Numbered from the stretch's first letter, positions 48,315 through 58,191 are shown. The stretch is DNA of 64,000 nt from Xanthobacter flavus (GCF_017875275.1 NZ_JAGGML010000001.1:186001-250000), one strand, 5' to 3'. The notes: generated from the sequence alone by a model not told the origin. Numbers and translations are program-made.

Positions 48315-49337
48315 ATGGTGTACGTCGGCCTTGATGTCTCTTTGAACTCCGTAGCCGTCTGTGTCATCGACCGGGAAGGTCAAATCCTGAAGGAGGCGAG
48401 CGTGGCGTCGGAGGCGTCCGCCATCTCGCAGTGTCTCCAGCCTTGGCGGGATCGGATTGCGAAGATTGGGCTTGAGGCTGGGCCGATGTCGGAATGGCTG
48501 ACTGCGGGTTTGGCGGAGCTTGGTTTTCCCGCCATCAGCCTGGAGGCGCGGCAGGTGAAGGCGGCGTTGTCGGCAATGCCCGTCAAGACCGATCGGAACG
48601 ACGCGCGCGGCATTGCCCAGGTGGTCAGGGCTGGTTGGTACAAGGTCGTGCACGTGAAGAGCATCGGCAGCCAGCACGCGCGAACGTTGGTGGCGGCGCG
48701 CAAGCACCTGATCCGCTCCATTGCCGCGTCGGAGCAGACACTTCGCGGATTGCTCCGTCCCTTCGGCTTGAAGGTCGGCATCGTGTCGCGGGCCGGATTT
48801 GCCTCTCGTGTCCGAGATCTGGTTGGCAACAACGCCATCCTGGCTGAGGTGATGGCTCCCCTATTGGCAGCCCGGGACGCACTGATGCAGGAGTACCAGC
48901 GCCTTCATCGCCTGGTCGTCCAGGCTGTCCGGAATGATCCGGTCTGCCGCCTGTTGACGACCATGCCCGGAATCGGGCCGGTTTCCGCTCTGACGTTCAG
49001 AGCAACGATCGATGCGCCCGAGCGTTTCGCCCGCTCCCGGTCCGTCGGGGCTTATCTCGGGCTCACACCTCGGCGGTATCAATCGGGCGAGATCGATCGG
49101 ACCGGACGGATCACCAAAGTGGGCGACGGGGAGACGCGAACTGCGCTGTTCGAGGCCGCCAACGTCATCCTGCGACCGAGCACACGCTGGTCACCGATGA
49201 AGGCCTGGGCGGTGCGCATTGCTCAGCGTCAGGGAAGTAAGCGGGCGAAGGTCGCTCTGGCTCGCAAGATGGCGGTCGTTCTTCACAGCATGTGGCGGAA
49301 CGGCACGGAATTCCGATGGACTGCGGCCGCGGCGTGA
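48315..49337 (+). CDS. IS110-family transposase, copy 1
   Basis: A 340-residue DEDD transposase. The N-terminal RuvC-like part starts YVGLDVSLNSVAVCVIDREG and contains EARQVKAALSAMPVKTDRND. The C-terminal transposase-20 part has LLTTMPGIGPVSALTFRATI, YLGLTPRRYQSGEIDRTGRI and SKRAKVALARKMAVVLHSMW. It looks complete. It sits inside an IS3-family element. It is only distantly similar to the IS110 copy at 55536-56624. Exact IS110 ends could not be set. Confidence 0.92.
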   Translation: MVYVGLDVSLNSVAVCVIDREGQILKEASVASEASAISQCLQPWRDRIAKIGLEAGPMSEWLTAGLAELGFPAISLEARQVKAALSAMPVKTDRNDARGIAQVVRAGWYKVVHVKSIGSQHARTLVAARKHLIRSIAASEQTLRGLLRPFGLKVGIVSRAGFASRVRDLVGNNAILAEVMAPLLAARDALMQEYQRLHRLVVQAVRNDPVCRLLTTMPGIGPVSALTFRATIDAPERFARSRSVGAYLGLTPRRYQSGEIDRTGRITKVGDGETRTALFEAANVILRPSTRWSPMKAWAVRIAQRQGSKRAKVALARKMAVVLHSMWRNGTEFRWTAAAA

Positions 49338-49473
49338 TCGACCCGGCTGTGGTTCCCTGAACGCCCGTCGCGGGGCGCGGGATGATTGAGTTCGCATGAT
49401 CTGTCGTCGCAGCCGCTGACGCGGCCGAGCACGCCGAAGAGCTTGAACCGGTCATTCCATCGAACACCATCAT

Positions 49474-49983
49474 GTGGCGATCCTCGACCACGGACAGAAG
49501 CAAAGAACCCGCGACGTGCCATCATCGGGGTTGACGACACCGGACCGAATACAGAAACAGATCATCGGGATGCTGAAGGAGCAGGAGGCGGGCGCGAAGA
49601 CCGCTGACGTCTGCCGCAAGCACGGCATCTCCTCGGCGACCTTTTACAAGTTCAAGGCCAAGTACGGCGGCATGGACGTGTCCGATGCCCGGCGGCTGAA
49701 GGCGCTTGAGGAGGAGAATACGCGGCTGAAGAAGCTGCTGGCCGAGCAAATGCTCGACAACGCGATCCTGAGGGATGTCAGCTCAAAAAATGGTGACGCC
49801 CGATGCGAGGCGCAAAGCCGTGGCTCATGCCTGTGCGGCGCACGGGGTGAGCCAGCGTCGGGCGTGCCAGGCGCTGGGCGTCGATCGCACCAGCGTGCGC
49901 TACCGAAGTGTGCGTCCCGACGATGCACCCCTGAGGGAGGCCATGCGGGCCGTGGCCGGCGAACGCCGCCGCTTCGGCTATAG
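49474..49983 (+). pseudogene. IS3-family OrfA with altered start and shifted end
   Basis: Residues encoded from about 49555 are typical OrfA: QIIGMLKEQEAGAKTADVCR, ISSATFYKFKAKYGGMDVSD and the leucine-zipper EENTRLKKLLAEQMLDNAIL. The normal beginning (a short RFTEEQ-type segment) is missing; the frame reads back instead into the interrupted left part, to a GTG at 49474. At the end, the run CTCAAAAAATGG has six A residues. A seventh would give the usual KKW stop and put OrfB in the -1 frame; as it stands OrfA reads on for about 65 unrelated codons. This copy is probably inactive or needs slippage. Confidence 0.75.
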
Positions 49984-50629
49984 GCGCATCCACATCATGC
50001 TGAGGCGCCAGGGCATCGTCATGAACCAGAAGAAGCTGCGCCGGCTGTATCGGGAAGAGAAGCTTCAGGTTCGCCGGCGTGGGGGACGCAAGCGAGCGCT
50101 CGGCACGAGGCGTCCCATCCTGGTGCCGGATCGGGTCAACGTCCGCTGGAGCCTCGATTTCGTGTCGGATGCCTTCACGGACGGTCGGCGCTTCCGGGTG
50201 CTGGCCGTCGTCGACGACTTCAGCCGGGAGTGTCTGGCGCTGGTGGCCGACACCTCGCTCTCGGGCCTTCGGGTGACGCGCGAGCTCGACGCGCTGCTCG
50301 CCATTCGAGGCAGGCCTGCAACCATCGTTTCCGACAACGGCACGGAGCTGACTTCGATGGCAATTCTCAAATGGTGCCAGCAGACCGGCGTCGAATGGCA
50401 CTACATCGCTCCCGGCAAGCCCATGCAGAACGGCTTCGTCGAGAGCTTCAACGGCCGCTTCCGGGACGAATGCCTGAACGAGACCCTGTTCTCGAGCCTG
50501 GCGCAGGCCCGTGCCGCCATCGCCGCATGGAAGGAGGACTACAATATGAACAGGCCCCATTCCGCCCTCGGCCATCGATCCCCTGCCGAGTTCGCCGCAA
50601 CAATCGCACTGGAAATCCAGGCCGCCTGA
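49775..50629 (+). CDS. IS3-family OrfB (DDE integrase)
   Basis: A 284-residue OrfB with an N-terminal helix-turn-helix ([20 protein letters not shown]), the HTH_21 region [16 protein letters not shown], and an intact rve catalytic core: Asp in [11 protein letters not shown], Asp in [12 protein letters not shown] and Glu in [19 protein letters not shown]. The end [17 protein letters not shown] is standard. The frame relative to OrfA is disturbed at the A-run near 49785. Confidence 0.9.
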   Translation: MSAQKMVTPDARRKAVAHACAAHGVSQRRACQALGVDRTSVRYRSVRPDDAPLREAMRAVAGERRRFGYRRIHIMLRRQGIVMNQKKLRRLYREEKLQVRRRGGRKRALGTRRPILVPDRVNVRWSLDFVSDAFTDGRRFRVLAVVDDFSRECLALVADTSLSGLRVTRELDALLAIRGRPATIVSDNGTELTSMAILKWCQQTGVEWHYIAPGKPMQNGFVESFNGRFRDECLNETLFSSLAQARAAIAAWKEDYNMNRPHSALGHRSPAEFAATIALEIQAA

Positions 50630-50796
50630 GGCCAAAAATGAAACCTAGGACTCTCTCCTAAGCCGGAGGAGAAAAGGGGCTCAGGTCAGCTCCTGTAACA
50701 TAATACCGTATGGCTTTGGCGGATTCCGCGTAGTGGCGGGATAGCAAAGGGGCAGGAATATGTAGAACCATGCGGCCAGCTTCTGGCGCACTGTGC

Positions 50797-51240
50797 TCAT
50801 AGTCGCGGTGTGGGAGCGGCCTTGTCCTCCGTGACCTCTTGAATGAGCTTCGGTCCCTTCGCGAGCCGCCGTCCCAGTGCCGCGACAAACGCTTCATACC
50901 GCTCCCCCGCTTTTGCCCTGGCTGCCTGGGCCGCGGGTTCGGGCAGGGCCGGCGTCGTGGTGAGCCAGAAACGGATGAACACGGCCAACGTCTCGACCGA
51001 GATGCCGACGTCGCGCTCCATCCGCGTCATCCGTCTGTCCAGTAGATCCAGGCGCTTGGCGATCGCGGCCTCGCGTCGTTCGGTGGCGTCCGGGGACAGG
51101 AACGACGCGATGGCAGCCTCGGCGACCAGCGACTGAGGCTGGTCCCGGCGCGCAGCGTAATCTGCGAGCAACGCCATGGTGTCCGGATCGAGATAGACAG
51201 TGATCTGCGCCTTCTTCTTGCGTGGGGCCATCGCCGTCAC
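50797..51240 (-). CDS. CopG-like ribbon-helix-helix protein of the transfer operon
   Basis: A 147-residue protein starting with a basic patch and ribbon-helix-helix (KKKAQITVYLDPDTMALLAD, then SLVAEAAIASFL), a coiled middle (ERREAAIAKRLDLLDRRMTR) and a hydrophobic helix (ETLAVFIRFWLTTTPALP). Its ATG overlaps the traG stop. The gene normally lies between traG and trbB in this element family; here the cargo insertion separates it from trbB. It may regulate the transfer genes. Confidence 0.85.
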   Translation of the reverse strand: MTAMAPRKKKAQITVYLDPDTMALLADYAARRDQPQSLVAEAAIASFLSPDATERREAAIAKRLDLLDRRMTRMERDVGISVETLAVFIRFWLTTTPALPEPAAQAARAKAGERYEAFVAALGRRLAKGPKLIQEVTEDKAAPTPRL

Positions 51241-53216
51241 AGCTCCATGCCGTCGCGGGGGTCGAGCGAGACCTGACGTGCCACCCCCTGCATGACGCGC
51301 GTCATGCGGCTGTTTCGGGCGACGTCGTCCTCACCCTCGTCCGCGAGATCGATCTCGAACTCGTTTCGGGGTTGCGCAGGGGTCTCGACCGGCGCCACCC
51401 GCGCCAGCTCCGGCTGGCGCCGACGCTCTGACCCGGTGGTGTCATCATCGTCAGTCCCCTCAACCATGAGGCTCAGTTGCGAGGGCACCGGCAGCGGCAG
51501 GATCGTCCAGTCGTCGGCCCTCCGCTCCCTTGGTTCCGAAAACTCCGGCGGCGGGAGGATCCGCTCCTTGAACCGCTCATCCTCATAGTACCGCGCCTTC
51601 TTTGCCCGGATCGGGGGCGTGCCTGCGACCATGACGATCTCGTCGGAGGGCGGAAGCTGCATCACCTCGCCCGGCGTGAGGAGCGGGCGTGCCGTCTCCG
51701 AGCGCGACACCATGAGGTGACCGAGCCAGGGCGACAGCCGGTGGCCGGCATAGTTCTTCATGGCCTTCATCTCGGTGGCGGTGCCGAGGGCGTCGGAGAC
51801 GCGCTTGGCGGTGCGCTCGTCATTGGTGGCAAAGCTCACCCGCACATGGCAGTTGTCGAGGATGGAGTTGTTCGGGCCATAGGCCTTCTCGATCTGGTTC
51901 AGCGACTGAGCGATCAGGAAGCTCTTGAGCTCGTAGCCCGCCATGAACGCGAGGGCGCTCTCGAAGAAGTCGAGCCGCCCCAGCGCCGGAAACTCGTCCA
52001 GCATCAGGAGGAGCCTGTGGCGACCGGCTTTGGCCTGAAGGTCCTCGGTGAGGCGGCGCCCGACCTGGTTGAGGATCAGGCGAATGAGCGGCTTGGTGCG
52101 GTTGATGTCCGAGGGCGGCACGACGAGATAAAGGGTGGTCGGCTGCCGGCGTGCTACGAGGTCGGTGATGCGCCAGTCGCAGCGCCGGGTCACCTCGGCG
52201 ACCACGGGATCGCGGTAGAGCCCGAGGAAGGACATGGCGGTGGAGAGCACGCCGGAGCGCTCATTCTCGGACTTGTTGAGAAGCTCCCGTGCCGCGCTGG
52301 CGATCACCGGATGGGGACCCGCCTCGCCGAGGTGCGGCGTCGTCATCATGGCGGCGAGCGTCGCCTCGATGGGGCGCCTGGGGTCGGAGAGGAAGACGGC
52401 GACGCCGGCGAGGGTCTTGTCGCGCTCGGCATAGAGCACATGGAGAATGGCGCCGACGAGCAGAGCGTGGCTGGTCTTTTCCCAGTGGTTGCGCTTTTCC
52501 AGTGAGCCCTCGGGGTCCACCAGGATATCGGCGATGTTCTGGACGTCGCGGACCTCCCACTCCCCGCGACGAACCTCCAGCAGCGGATTGTAAGCGGCCG
52601 ATTTCACATTGGTGGGGTCGAACAGCAACACGCGCCCGTGCCGTGCCCGGAAGCCGGCGGTGAGCTGCCAGTTCTCGCCCTTGATGTCGTGGACGATGGC
52701 AGAGCCTGGCCAGGTGAGGAGCGATGGGACGACGAGGCCCACGCCCTTGCCCGACCGGGTGGGCGCGAAGCACAGGACGTGCTCGGGCCCGTCATGGCGC
52801 AGATAGTCCCCTCCATGGCGGCCGAGCACTACCCCGTCGGATCCGAGAAGACCGGCTGAACGGATCTCGTCCGGCTCGGCCCAGCGGGCGGAACCGTAGG
52901 TCTCGACCCGCTTCGCCTCCCGGGCCCGCCAGACCGACAGGCCGATGGCGATCGCAATGGACAGGAACCCGCCCGAGGCCGCGATGAAGGCGCCTTCTGT
53001 GAAAATCTCCGGCGCATAGGCATCGTAGAAATACCACCACCAGAAGAAGGCCGGCGGGTGATAGACGGGCCAGTACCCCAGCACGAACCAGGGTGAGCCG
53101 AGTTGGTCCTGGAAGCCCAGCCGCCAGGCGACATATTCCGTCGCCCCCCAGGTGGTGGCGAGCACGATGGAGAAGACTGCGAGGATCTGGCCCCAGAGGA
53201 TCTTGGTCGCGGACAT
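51237..53216 (-). CDS. traG: TraG, type IV coupling protein (VirD4-like)
   Basis: The 659-residue protein starts with N-terminal membrane helices (LWGQILAVFSIVLATTWGAT and another near residue 85), then the coupling ATPase: Walker A APTRSGKGVGLVVPSLLTWP, IVHDIKGENW and Walker B RLLLMLDEFPALGRLDFFE. The C-terminal part (after RYYEDERFKERILPPP) is a variable tail. It brings the relaxosome to the Trb channel. It overlaps copG; the relaxase gene lies immediately upstream. Confidence 0.95.
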   Translation of the reverse strand: MSATKILWGQILAVFSIVLATTWGATEYVAWRLGFQDQLGSPWFVLGYWPVYHPPAFFWWWYFYDAYAPEIFTEGAFIAASGGFLSIAIAIGLSVWRAREAKRVETYGSARWAEPDEIRSAGLLGSDGVVLGRHGGDYLRHDGPEHVLCFAPTRSGKGVGLVVPSLLTWPGSAIVHDIKGENWQLTAGFRARHGRVLLFDPTNVKSAAYNPLLEVRRGEWEVRDVQNIADILVDPEGSLEKRNHWEKTSHALLVGAILHVLYAERDKTLAGVAVFLSDPRRPIEATLAAMMTTPHLGEAGPHPVIASAARELLNKSENERSGVLSTAMSFLGLYRDPVVAEVTRRCDWRITDLVARRQPTTLYLVVPPSDINRTKPLIRLILNQVGRRLTEDLQAKAGRHRLLLMLDEFPALGRLDFFESALAFMAGYELKSFLIAQSLNQIEKAYGPNNSILDNCHVRVSFATNDERTAKRVSDALGTATEMKAMKNYAGHRLSPWLGHLMVSRSETARPLLTPGEVMQLPPSDEIVMVAGTPPIRAKKARYYEDERFKERILPPPEFSEPRERRADDWTILPLPVPSQLSLMVEGTDDDDTTGSERRRQPELARVAPVETPAQPRNEFEIDLADEGEDDVARNSRMTRVMQGVARQVSLDPRDGMEL

Positions 53217-53240
53217 CCGGCGGTCCTTTTGCGCTTGAGG

Positions 53241-54980
53241 TCAGAGGCCGAGGCCGCGCTTGCGGCCGAAGGACCAGTCGATGCCACCATCGGACCGGGC
53301 GACACCGGAGACGTGCTTGCCGAGCTGCTTCTCGAGCGAGGGCGTCCAGGGCACGAGCTGGAAGCCGAGGCCGTCGTCGATCATGGCGAAGCGGCCTGAG
53401 GCCAGGGCGAAGCGCTGGCGATAGGTGCCGGTGACGTACTCACCAGTCCCGGCACGTTTGAAAGGCTGCCCGTTCCCGGCGGCGAGCCGCTCGCCCAGTG
53501 CGCTTATCTCCTGCCGGCGCAACGTCTCGATGAGGTCGCGAGCGAAGACGATGTGTTGGCCCTGACGCTGGGCGAGGCCTTCGGCGACCAGATGTACGGC
53601 ACGGCGGTCCATGGCATCCCGCACATCGCCGCCGAAGCCGTTGTCGGAGAGGGAGGCGGGCTCGCGGGCGAGCGCCTGCCGGTCGAGCCAGGTCGCGCCC
53701 GCCGCCGTGACCTGTCGCTCGATGTCGAGGTCCGAGCGGACCGCGAGCGCGGCCCGTTGTTGGCCGTGGGCATCCTCGAACCTCCTCAGCTCGACGATGG
53801 AGCCGGGAGCGCCATCGCCTGCCGCATCGAGGTCGGGCAGCCTGATGTGGTGGGTGCGCCCGTCGACGCCGTCGACCACGGCATAGGCCGTGCCCTTCAG
53901 CTCGTCGTCGAGGCCGCGGTCGACCAGGCGGCCGATGATGGGTGCATCGAGGTGCTCACCAGAAAGCACATAGCTTGCGGTACCGCGCTCGATGCCCTGC
54001 GAGGTCAGAGCCCGGTGCATACGCTTGATGATGTCGCCGCGCTCGCCCAGCGCGCGGAGCGTGGCCTCGGCCTTCTCGTCGATCACCCACTGGCCGGGGC
54101 CGACCTGATCGGCGAGTCCGATGGTTTCGAGCTTGCGCAGTCGTCCGACCTTCAGGGCATGGAACGCGTCCGGCTGGCGATCGGCATGGGGCGCGACGTC
54201 GATCACGCCGGTCTCGTGCTGGTCCCGGACCAGTTGACGGTCGAGCTGCGTCCACCTCTCCGCCTCCACTTGCCGCTCGATGGCGCGGCGGATGTCGAGG
54301 TCGGTGTGCGGCCCCAGCTCCTGGGTGACCAGATCCTGTGCGCGGGCGCGCATGCCCTCCTTGATGTAATCGCGGGAGATGACGAGGTCCTGGCCGTCGT
54401 CGGTCTGGCCACGCACCAGGATGTGCAGGTGGGGGTTGTCCGTGTTCCAGTGGTCGACGCCGACCCAATCCAGCTTCGTGCCGAGGTCCGTCTCCATCTG
54501 GCCCACGAGGTCGCGGGCGAAGGACCTCAGGTCGGCCATATCCGCCGCGTCCTCGGGCGACACGATCAAGCGGAAATGGTGCCGGTCGTCAGCGCATCGC
54601 TCCGCAAAGGCGCGGCCATCTTCCTCCTCGGCGCCCGGCCCGAACAGGCGGGCCTTCTCCCCGTCCTGGGTCGCGCCCTCCCGGCGCAGGTAGGAGAGAT
54701 GCGCGATCAGCGGTGTGGCGCGGGCGGTGTGGCGCACCACGCGGGTCTTGATGACGACGACGCGCGAGCGACCCGTGAGCAGGCGGTTGGCCTGGATGCT
54801 CGCCGTCCGCCCGCGGCCGAAGTGCGAGCGGGTGCCGGAGGTGAGGCGGCCGGATCGGGAGACGTGGCCACCGGCCTTCTGGGCCGCGGCGAGGGCCTGG
54901 GCGATGAAGGGACGGGCCCTCTGGGCACGGGACGAGCGGATGCGGCCGGGCCGGACGCGGAATTCCCGGTCATCGGTCAT
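53241..54980 (-). CDS. rlxS: Relaxase of VirD2/DUF3363 type
   Basis: From ATG 54980 the protein has 579 residues (54995 is an alternative). The N-terminus is basic. The relaxase core has an Arg/Tyr-bearing LIAHLSYLRREG, RHHFRLIVSPEDAADMAD and the metal-binding His motif WVGVDHWNTDNPHLHILVRG. The C-terminal half is the DUF3363 region (for example LERGTASYVL-type and VTAAGATWLDRQAL). It nicks the origin of transfer and leads the strand into the recipient. The origin itself probably lies in the 555 bases upstream. Confidence 0.92.
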   Translation of the reverse strand: MTDDREFRVRPGRIRSSRAQRARPFIAQALAAAQKAGGHVSRSGRLTSGTRSHFGRGRTASIQANRLLTGRSRVVVIKTRVVRHTARATPLIAHLSYLRREGATQDGEKARLFGPGAEEEDGRAFAERCADDRHHFRLIVSPEDAADMADLRSFARDLVGQMETDLGTKLDWVGVDHWNTDNPHLHILVRGQTDDGQDLVISRDYIKEGMRARAQDLVTQELGPHTDLDIRRAIERQVEAERWTQLDRQLVRDQHETGVIDVAPHADRQPDAFHALKVGRLRKLETIGLADQVGPGQWVIDEKAEATLRALGERGDIIKRMHRALTSQGIERGTASYVLSGEHLDAPIIGRLVDRGLDDELKGTAYAVVDGVDGRTHHIRLPDLDAAGDGAPGSIVELRRFEDAHGQQRAALAVRSDLDIERQVTAAGATWLDRQALAREPASLSDNGFGGDVRDAMDRRAVHLVAEGLAQRQGQHIVFARDLIETLRRQEISALGERLAAGNGQPFKRAGTGEYVTGTYRQRFALASGRFAMIDDGLGFQLVPWTPSLEKQLGKHVSGVARSDGGIDWSFGRKRGLGL

Positions 54981-55535
54981 GACGCGCCCCTGCAAGGTGG
55001 GGGAAGGCCAACAGGATCAGTGACTTGAGTACTCGATGCACATTGTCGAGCAGCAGCGCAATGTGCGTTTGGCTCAAAATTCCCAAGCAAAAACAACCGC
55101 CCGACCTCAGCGCACCTTGCGCCCTTTTATCTCGCCCTCCTAATCGGTCGTATTTCCACTGCTCTTGCGGACATCGTCGTTCATCCTTCCCGATGCGAGA
55201 ATATACTATGCTGTTCGCCACGGCACGCCTCCGCTCGCGGGCTTCGAGTTCCGATGCGCCTTGCACTCCTCCGCGCTCTGCGACGGGGTGTTCCGGCTGC
55301 ACGTCGGCAGCGCTCGAACCGTCGCGGCGCACTTTTCCATCGGATTGACGGAGCATCGTCACAGGCAATCGAGCGCGGTCCGGCCGTCTTCCGATCGGCA
55401 CAGCCGCAGGCAAGATAACGTGCGTTCCGTCGGTCCTGGTCTGCATCGGTCCTCATCCGCCGAGGGCGGATCTCCATGTTCAGAATGGCGTCCGTCAGTT
55501 GCGGGCGCGCTGCATGTCTCGTGTCAGCAAGTTGC
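54981..55535. other. Non-coding region between relaxase and IS110, candidate oriT location
   Basis: About 555 bases without a credible gene. In related elements the origin of transfer lies upstream of the relaxase gene, which is here. A small perfect hairpin, TCCGCC-GAG-GGCGGA, occurs near 55457-55471. No known nic consensus was recognised, so the placement is only suggested. Part of the right side probably belongs to the IS110 element. Confidence 0.4.
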
Positions 55536-56624
55536 TCATCGGTGGGCTCCCAGGAGCTTGCGATCCTTGGTGTGCGCCCGCTGCGCGGCGTCGGCAGTGC
55601 TCGCTGCCGGATCGCCGAGATAGAAGGTGCCGTCGCTCCACATGGCGTGCATGATGACGGCCAGTTTGCGGGCCACGGCGACGCACGCCTTGCGATGGCA
55701 GGAGCGCTTGGCGATCTCCTGGCCCCAGGCCTTCACCTTGTCCTTGCCCTTGAAGCGGGTCAGCAGTCCCGATGCCGCCTCGTAGAGCGCGCGGCGCACA
55801 TCAGAGTCCCCAGCCTTTGAGATACGCCCCTGCACGTCGATCGATGTGCCCGACTGCCATCGCCTGGACGTCAGCCCGAAATAGGCGGCAACGTCGCGCG
55901 AGCGGCGGAAGCGGGACGGGTCGTCGATCGCCGTCATGAAGCTGAGCGCCGTCACCGGCCCGACGCCTGGGATCGCCATGAAGCGCCGGCACAGCTCGCT
56001 TTGCGCCACCAGCTTCACGACGAGATCGTGCAGCCGGCAATACTCCTTCCACAGCGCGGCGCGCGCCGACAGCATGGCGTCCATGAGCTCGCAGGACAGC
56101 GGATCGTCGGCCACCGCCTCCCGCACCGCCTGGTCGAACTTGCCGCGCGAGGTGCCACCGAGCTTGATCCCGAAGCTCTTCAGCGAGTGGCGGATGGCGT
56201 TCTCGAGATCGAGGAACTTGCGCTTCAGGTTGCGTCGATGCGTCAGCAGCAGGCGCATCCGGTAGCAGCTTTCCGTCTTCACGTGCGCCTGGCGGAACCA
56301 GCCTGTGCGCATGATGTGGGCGATCCCGAGGGCGTCCGCTGCGTCGGTCTTGTTGCGCTGGGCCGACATCGCGGCCCGCACATGCTGCGTCTCCAGGCAG
56401 ATCGCCGGCAGGCCGAGCTTCTTGAGCTCGGGATGGAGCCAGGGCGACAGCGAGCCGGCCTCGTGGCCGACACGCTTCAATCGCCCAACGAAGGGCTTCA
56501 GCACCGCCAGCAACGCCTCCGGCTCGGTCGCCACCTTCACCGTCAGATGTACTTCACCGCGATCATCGACGACGCACACCGCCGTCTCCTCGATGGCCAC
56601 GTCCAGCCCGCAAAAGAAGTCCAT
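55536..56624 (-). mobile_element. IS110-family element, transposase copy 2
   Basis: The transposase starts at ATG 56624 (362 residues). It has the RuvC-like start FFCGLDVAIEETAVCVVDDR, the block TQHVRAAMSAQRNKTDAADA and the C-terminal FMAIPGVGPVTALSFMTAID, YFGLTSRRWQSGTSIDVQGR and CVAVARKLAVIMHAMW. It looks intact. It separates the relaxase from the lytic transglycosylase, which are adjacent in related elements. A longer frame reading upstream is not part of the gene. The outer ends of the element were not identified. Confidence 0.92.
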
Positions 56625-56814
56625 CACCCGCCTCCTGCGTTGCGTAACGCGGGAGATTTTACCGGGCGGCGAAGCTGTTGGTGGCGCGCTCTTCGGCGGG
56701 GAACCGTCCTGCCGATTACGGGCGGCAATCGGACGGTTGTGTCCTGCGTCTCCCATCCCGCCCCTCGCCTGAACACGAGAGGCCCCGCCAATCTGCGAAT
56801 GAGCCCGGTCGTGG

Positions 56815-57549
56815 TCATTGCACGCCTCCAGAGCCGCCACGGGCGACGAACAGGCCAGCAGACTGCGGAACGATGGCCGAGATATCGCGCACGTCAGGTG
56901 TCGGCTGAGCATGATCCGTTGACATTGGATCTGCCGCTGACGTGCGCACTGGCTGCACGGCGAAGATCGGAGCTTGAGCCCAGGAGGGTGTCTCGACCGC
57001 CGGCGGAGAGGGTGATTTCGGCGCGGAAGGTTCGGCTTCGCCGCGCGCGATGTCCGGCGCCAACTTGTCGACGTAAGCGCGCGTCTCCGGGGGCAGCGGG
57101 CGTCCCTTCCGAGAGGCCTCGTAGCGGCCCGGCCCCGCATTGTAGGCGGCGAGGAAGCCAGGATTGCCGTAGCGATCGAACAACTCCCGCAGGTAGGCCG
57201 CACCCGCCATGATGTTGTCGTGCGGGTCGTAGGGGTCGTCGCCGAGGCCATAGTGGACACGCAGTTCAGCCCAGGTCTGCGGCATGATCTGCATCAGCCC
57301 CATGGCGCCTTTTGGCGAGGTAGAGCGCGCGTCGCCGTCGCTTTCGGCGCGCATGACGGCCCGGATCCAGGCTGCGGGAATGTCGAAACGCTCCACCGCT
57401 TCCGCGATGAAGTCGGCGTAGCGATCGCTTGACGACGGCGGGTTTTGTGGCCCTCGTGTTTCCGCCGCCATGGCTGTCATTGACCAGCCGCAGAGCACTC
57501 CGGAAAGGAGAAGAAGGACCAGCGCACGAGGGCAAATGAGCACGCGCAT
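56815..57549 (-). CDS. Lytic transglycosylase of the transfer region
   Basis: From ATG 57549 the product has 244 residues with a signal peptide (ALVLLLLSGVLCGWSMTAMA). The SLT domain is complete: catalytic Glu in VMRAESDGDARS, then PKGAMGLMQIMPQTW, ENIMAGAAYL-type DNIMAGAAYLRELFDRYG and FLAAYNAGPGRYE. The C-terminal about 80 residues are Pro/Ser-rich. It opens peptidoglycan for the conjugation channel. The gene belongs with traF upstream. Confidence 0.9.
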   Translation of the reverse strand: MRVLICPRALVLLLLSGVLCGWSMTAMAAETRGPQNPPSSSDRYADFIAEAVERFDIPAAWIRAVMRAESDGDARSTSPKGAMGLMQIMPQTWAELRVHYGLGDDPYDPHDNIMAGAAYLRELFDRYGNPGFLAAYNAGPGRYEASRKGRPLPPETRAYVDKLAPDIARGEAEPSAPKSPSPPAVETPSWAQAPIFAVQPVRTSAADPMSTDHAQPTPDVRDISAIVPQSAGLFVARGGSGGVQ

Positions 57550-57645
57550 CGGTCCGCACGCGCCATCACAGGCGCGCAAAAACAGTCTCGTCCGCGGCAT
57601 GACGGCCTCTCGACGTGTGATGAAGGTGAAGATGGTCGGTCGCCC

Positions 57646-58191
57646 TCAGCGCGTCGGCGCACGCCAGACGAAGTGCCCATCGCCGGCCTCATCGGTGTAG
57701 AGCGGCACGGCGCGGCCGATCACGGTGCTGGCGGGCAGTGGCCCGAAATACCGCCCATCGAGACTGTCGGGCACATCGAAGTTCATGAGGAAGAGCTCGC
57801 CGTGGGCGATGCGACGGCATCCGCGCCAGACCGGCAGGGGACGTCCCATGCGGTCGCGCTCCAGCGCCTCACCGTAAGCCACGCCATCGACGGTGATGGT
57901 GCCGTCTTTGCGGCAGACCTCCTGCCCGGGAAGCGCCGCCACGCGCTTCATCAATGGGACGCCGGCGCCCACATAGGCGCGCTCCACCAGGAAGCGGGCG
58001 AGCGCTGCCGGCGGCGTGATGGCGAGGAGGTCCATGACATCGAGCCTGCGCGCGGGCTCGATTTCGTAGAGCCCGACGGGCGCGCTGGCGGAGACGTTCC
58101 ACACCAGCTTGAGCGGTGTCGGAACAAAGGCGGCCGCCGCCGCCCCCATCACCGAGAAATACGTCACCATGACATAGCCGAAGCGGGTCAT
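57646..58191 (-). CDS. traF: TraF, S26-family peptidase for conjugative pilin
   Basis: A 181-residue inner-membrane protease starting with one membrane helix (YVMVTYFSVMGAAAAAFV). The catalytic Ser is in NVSASAPVGLYEI, the catalytic Lys in LMKRVAALPGQEV, and the end includes YFGPLPASTVIGRAVPLYT. TraF enzymes mature and cyclise TrbC pilin. ATG 58191 overlaps the DUF2840 stop. Confidence 0.92.
   Translation of the reverse strand: MTRFGYVMVTYFSVMGAAAAAFVPTPLKLVWNVSASAPVGLYEIEPARRLDVMDLLAITPPAALARFLVERAYVGAGVPLMKRVAALPGQEVCRKDGTITVDGVAYGEALERDRMGRPLPVWRGCRRIAHGELFLMNFDVPDSLDGRYFGPLPASTVIGRAVPLYTDEAGDGHFVWRAPTR

Larger units (their letters stand above)
48134..50688 (+). mobile_element. IS3-family insertion sequence, interrupted by an IS110 copy
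   Basis: The element ends are matching inverted repeats. The left end begins TGACCTGAGCCCC (48134) and continues to GAGTCC near 48175. The right end, read on the minus strand from 50688, begins with the same 13 bases, then CTCCTCC and ending AGAGTCC. The direct repeat GCTC lies outside both ends (48130-48133 and 50689-50692), a 4-base target duplication. The right part holds the OrfA/OrfB transposase genes; the left part is occupied by an IS110 transposase gene, so that element entered the IS3 copy between its left end and OrfA. Confidence 0.85.

Noticed and set aside
53553-55028. Plus-strand frame of 491 codons opposite the relaxase
   Set aside because: It mirrors the relaxase gene and shows no recognisable domain; the minus-strand relaxase has clear motifs.
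55457-55471. Hairpin TCCGCC-GAG-GGCGGA as origin of transfer
   Set aside because: Too short and without a recognisable nic sequence; kept only as a note on where oriT may lie.
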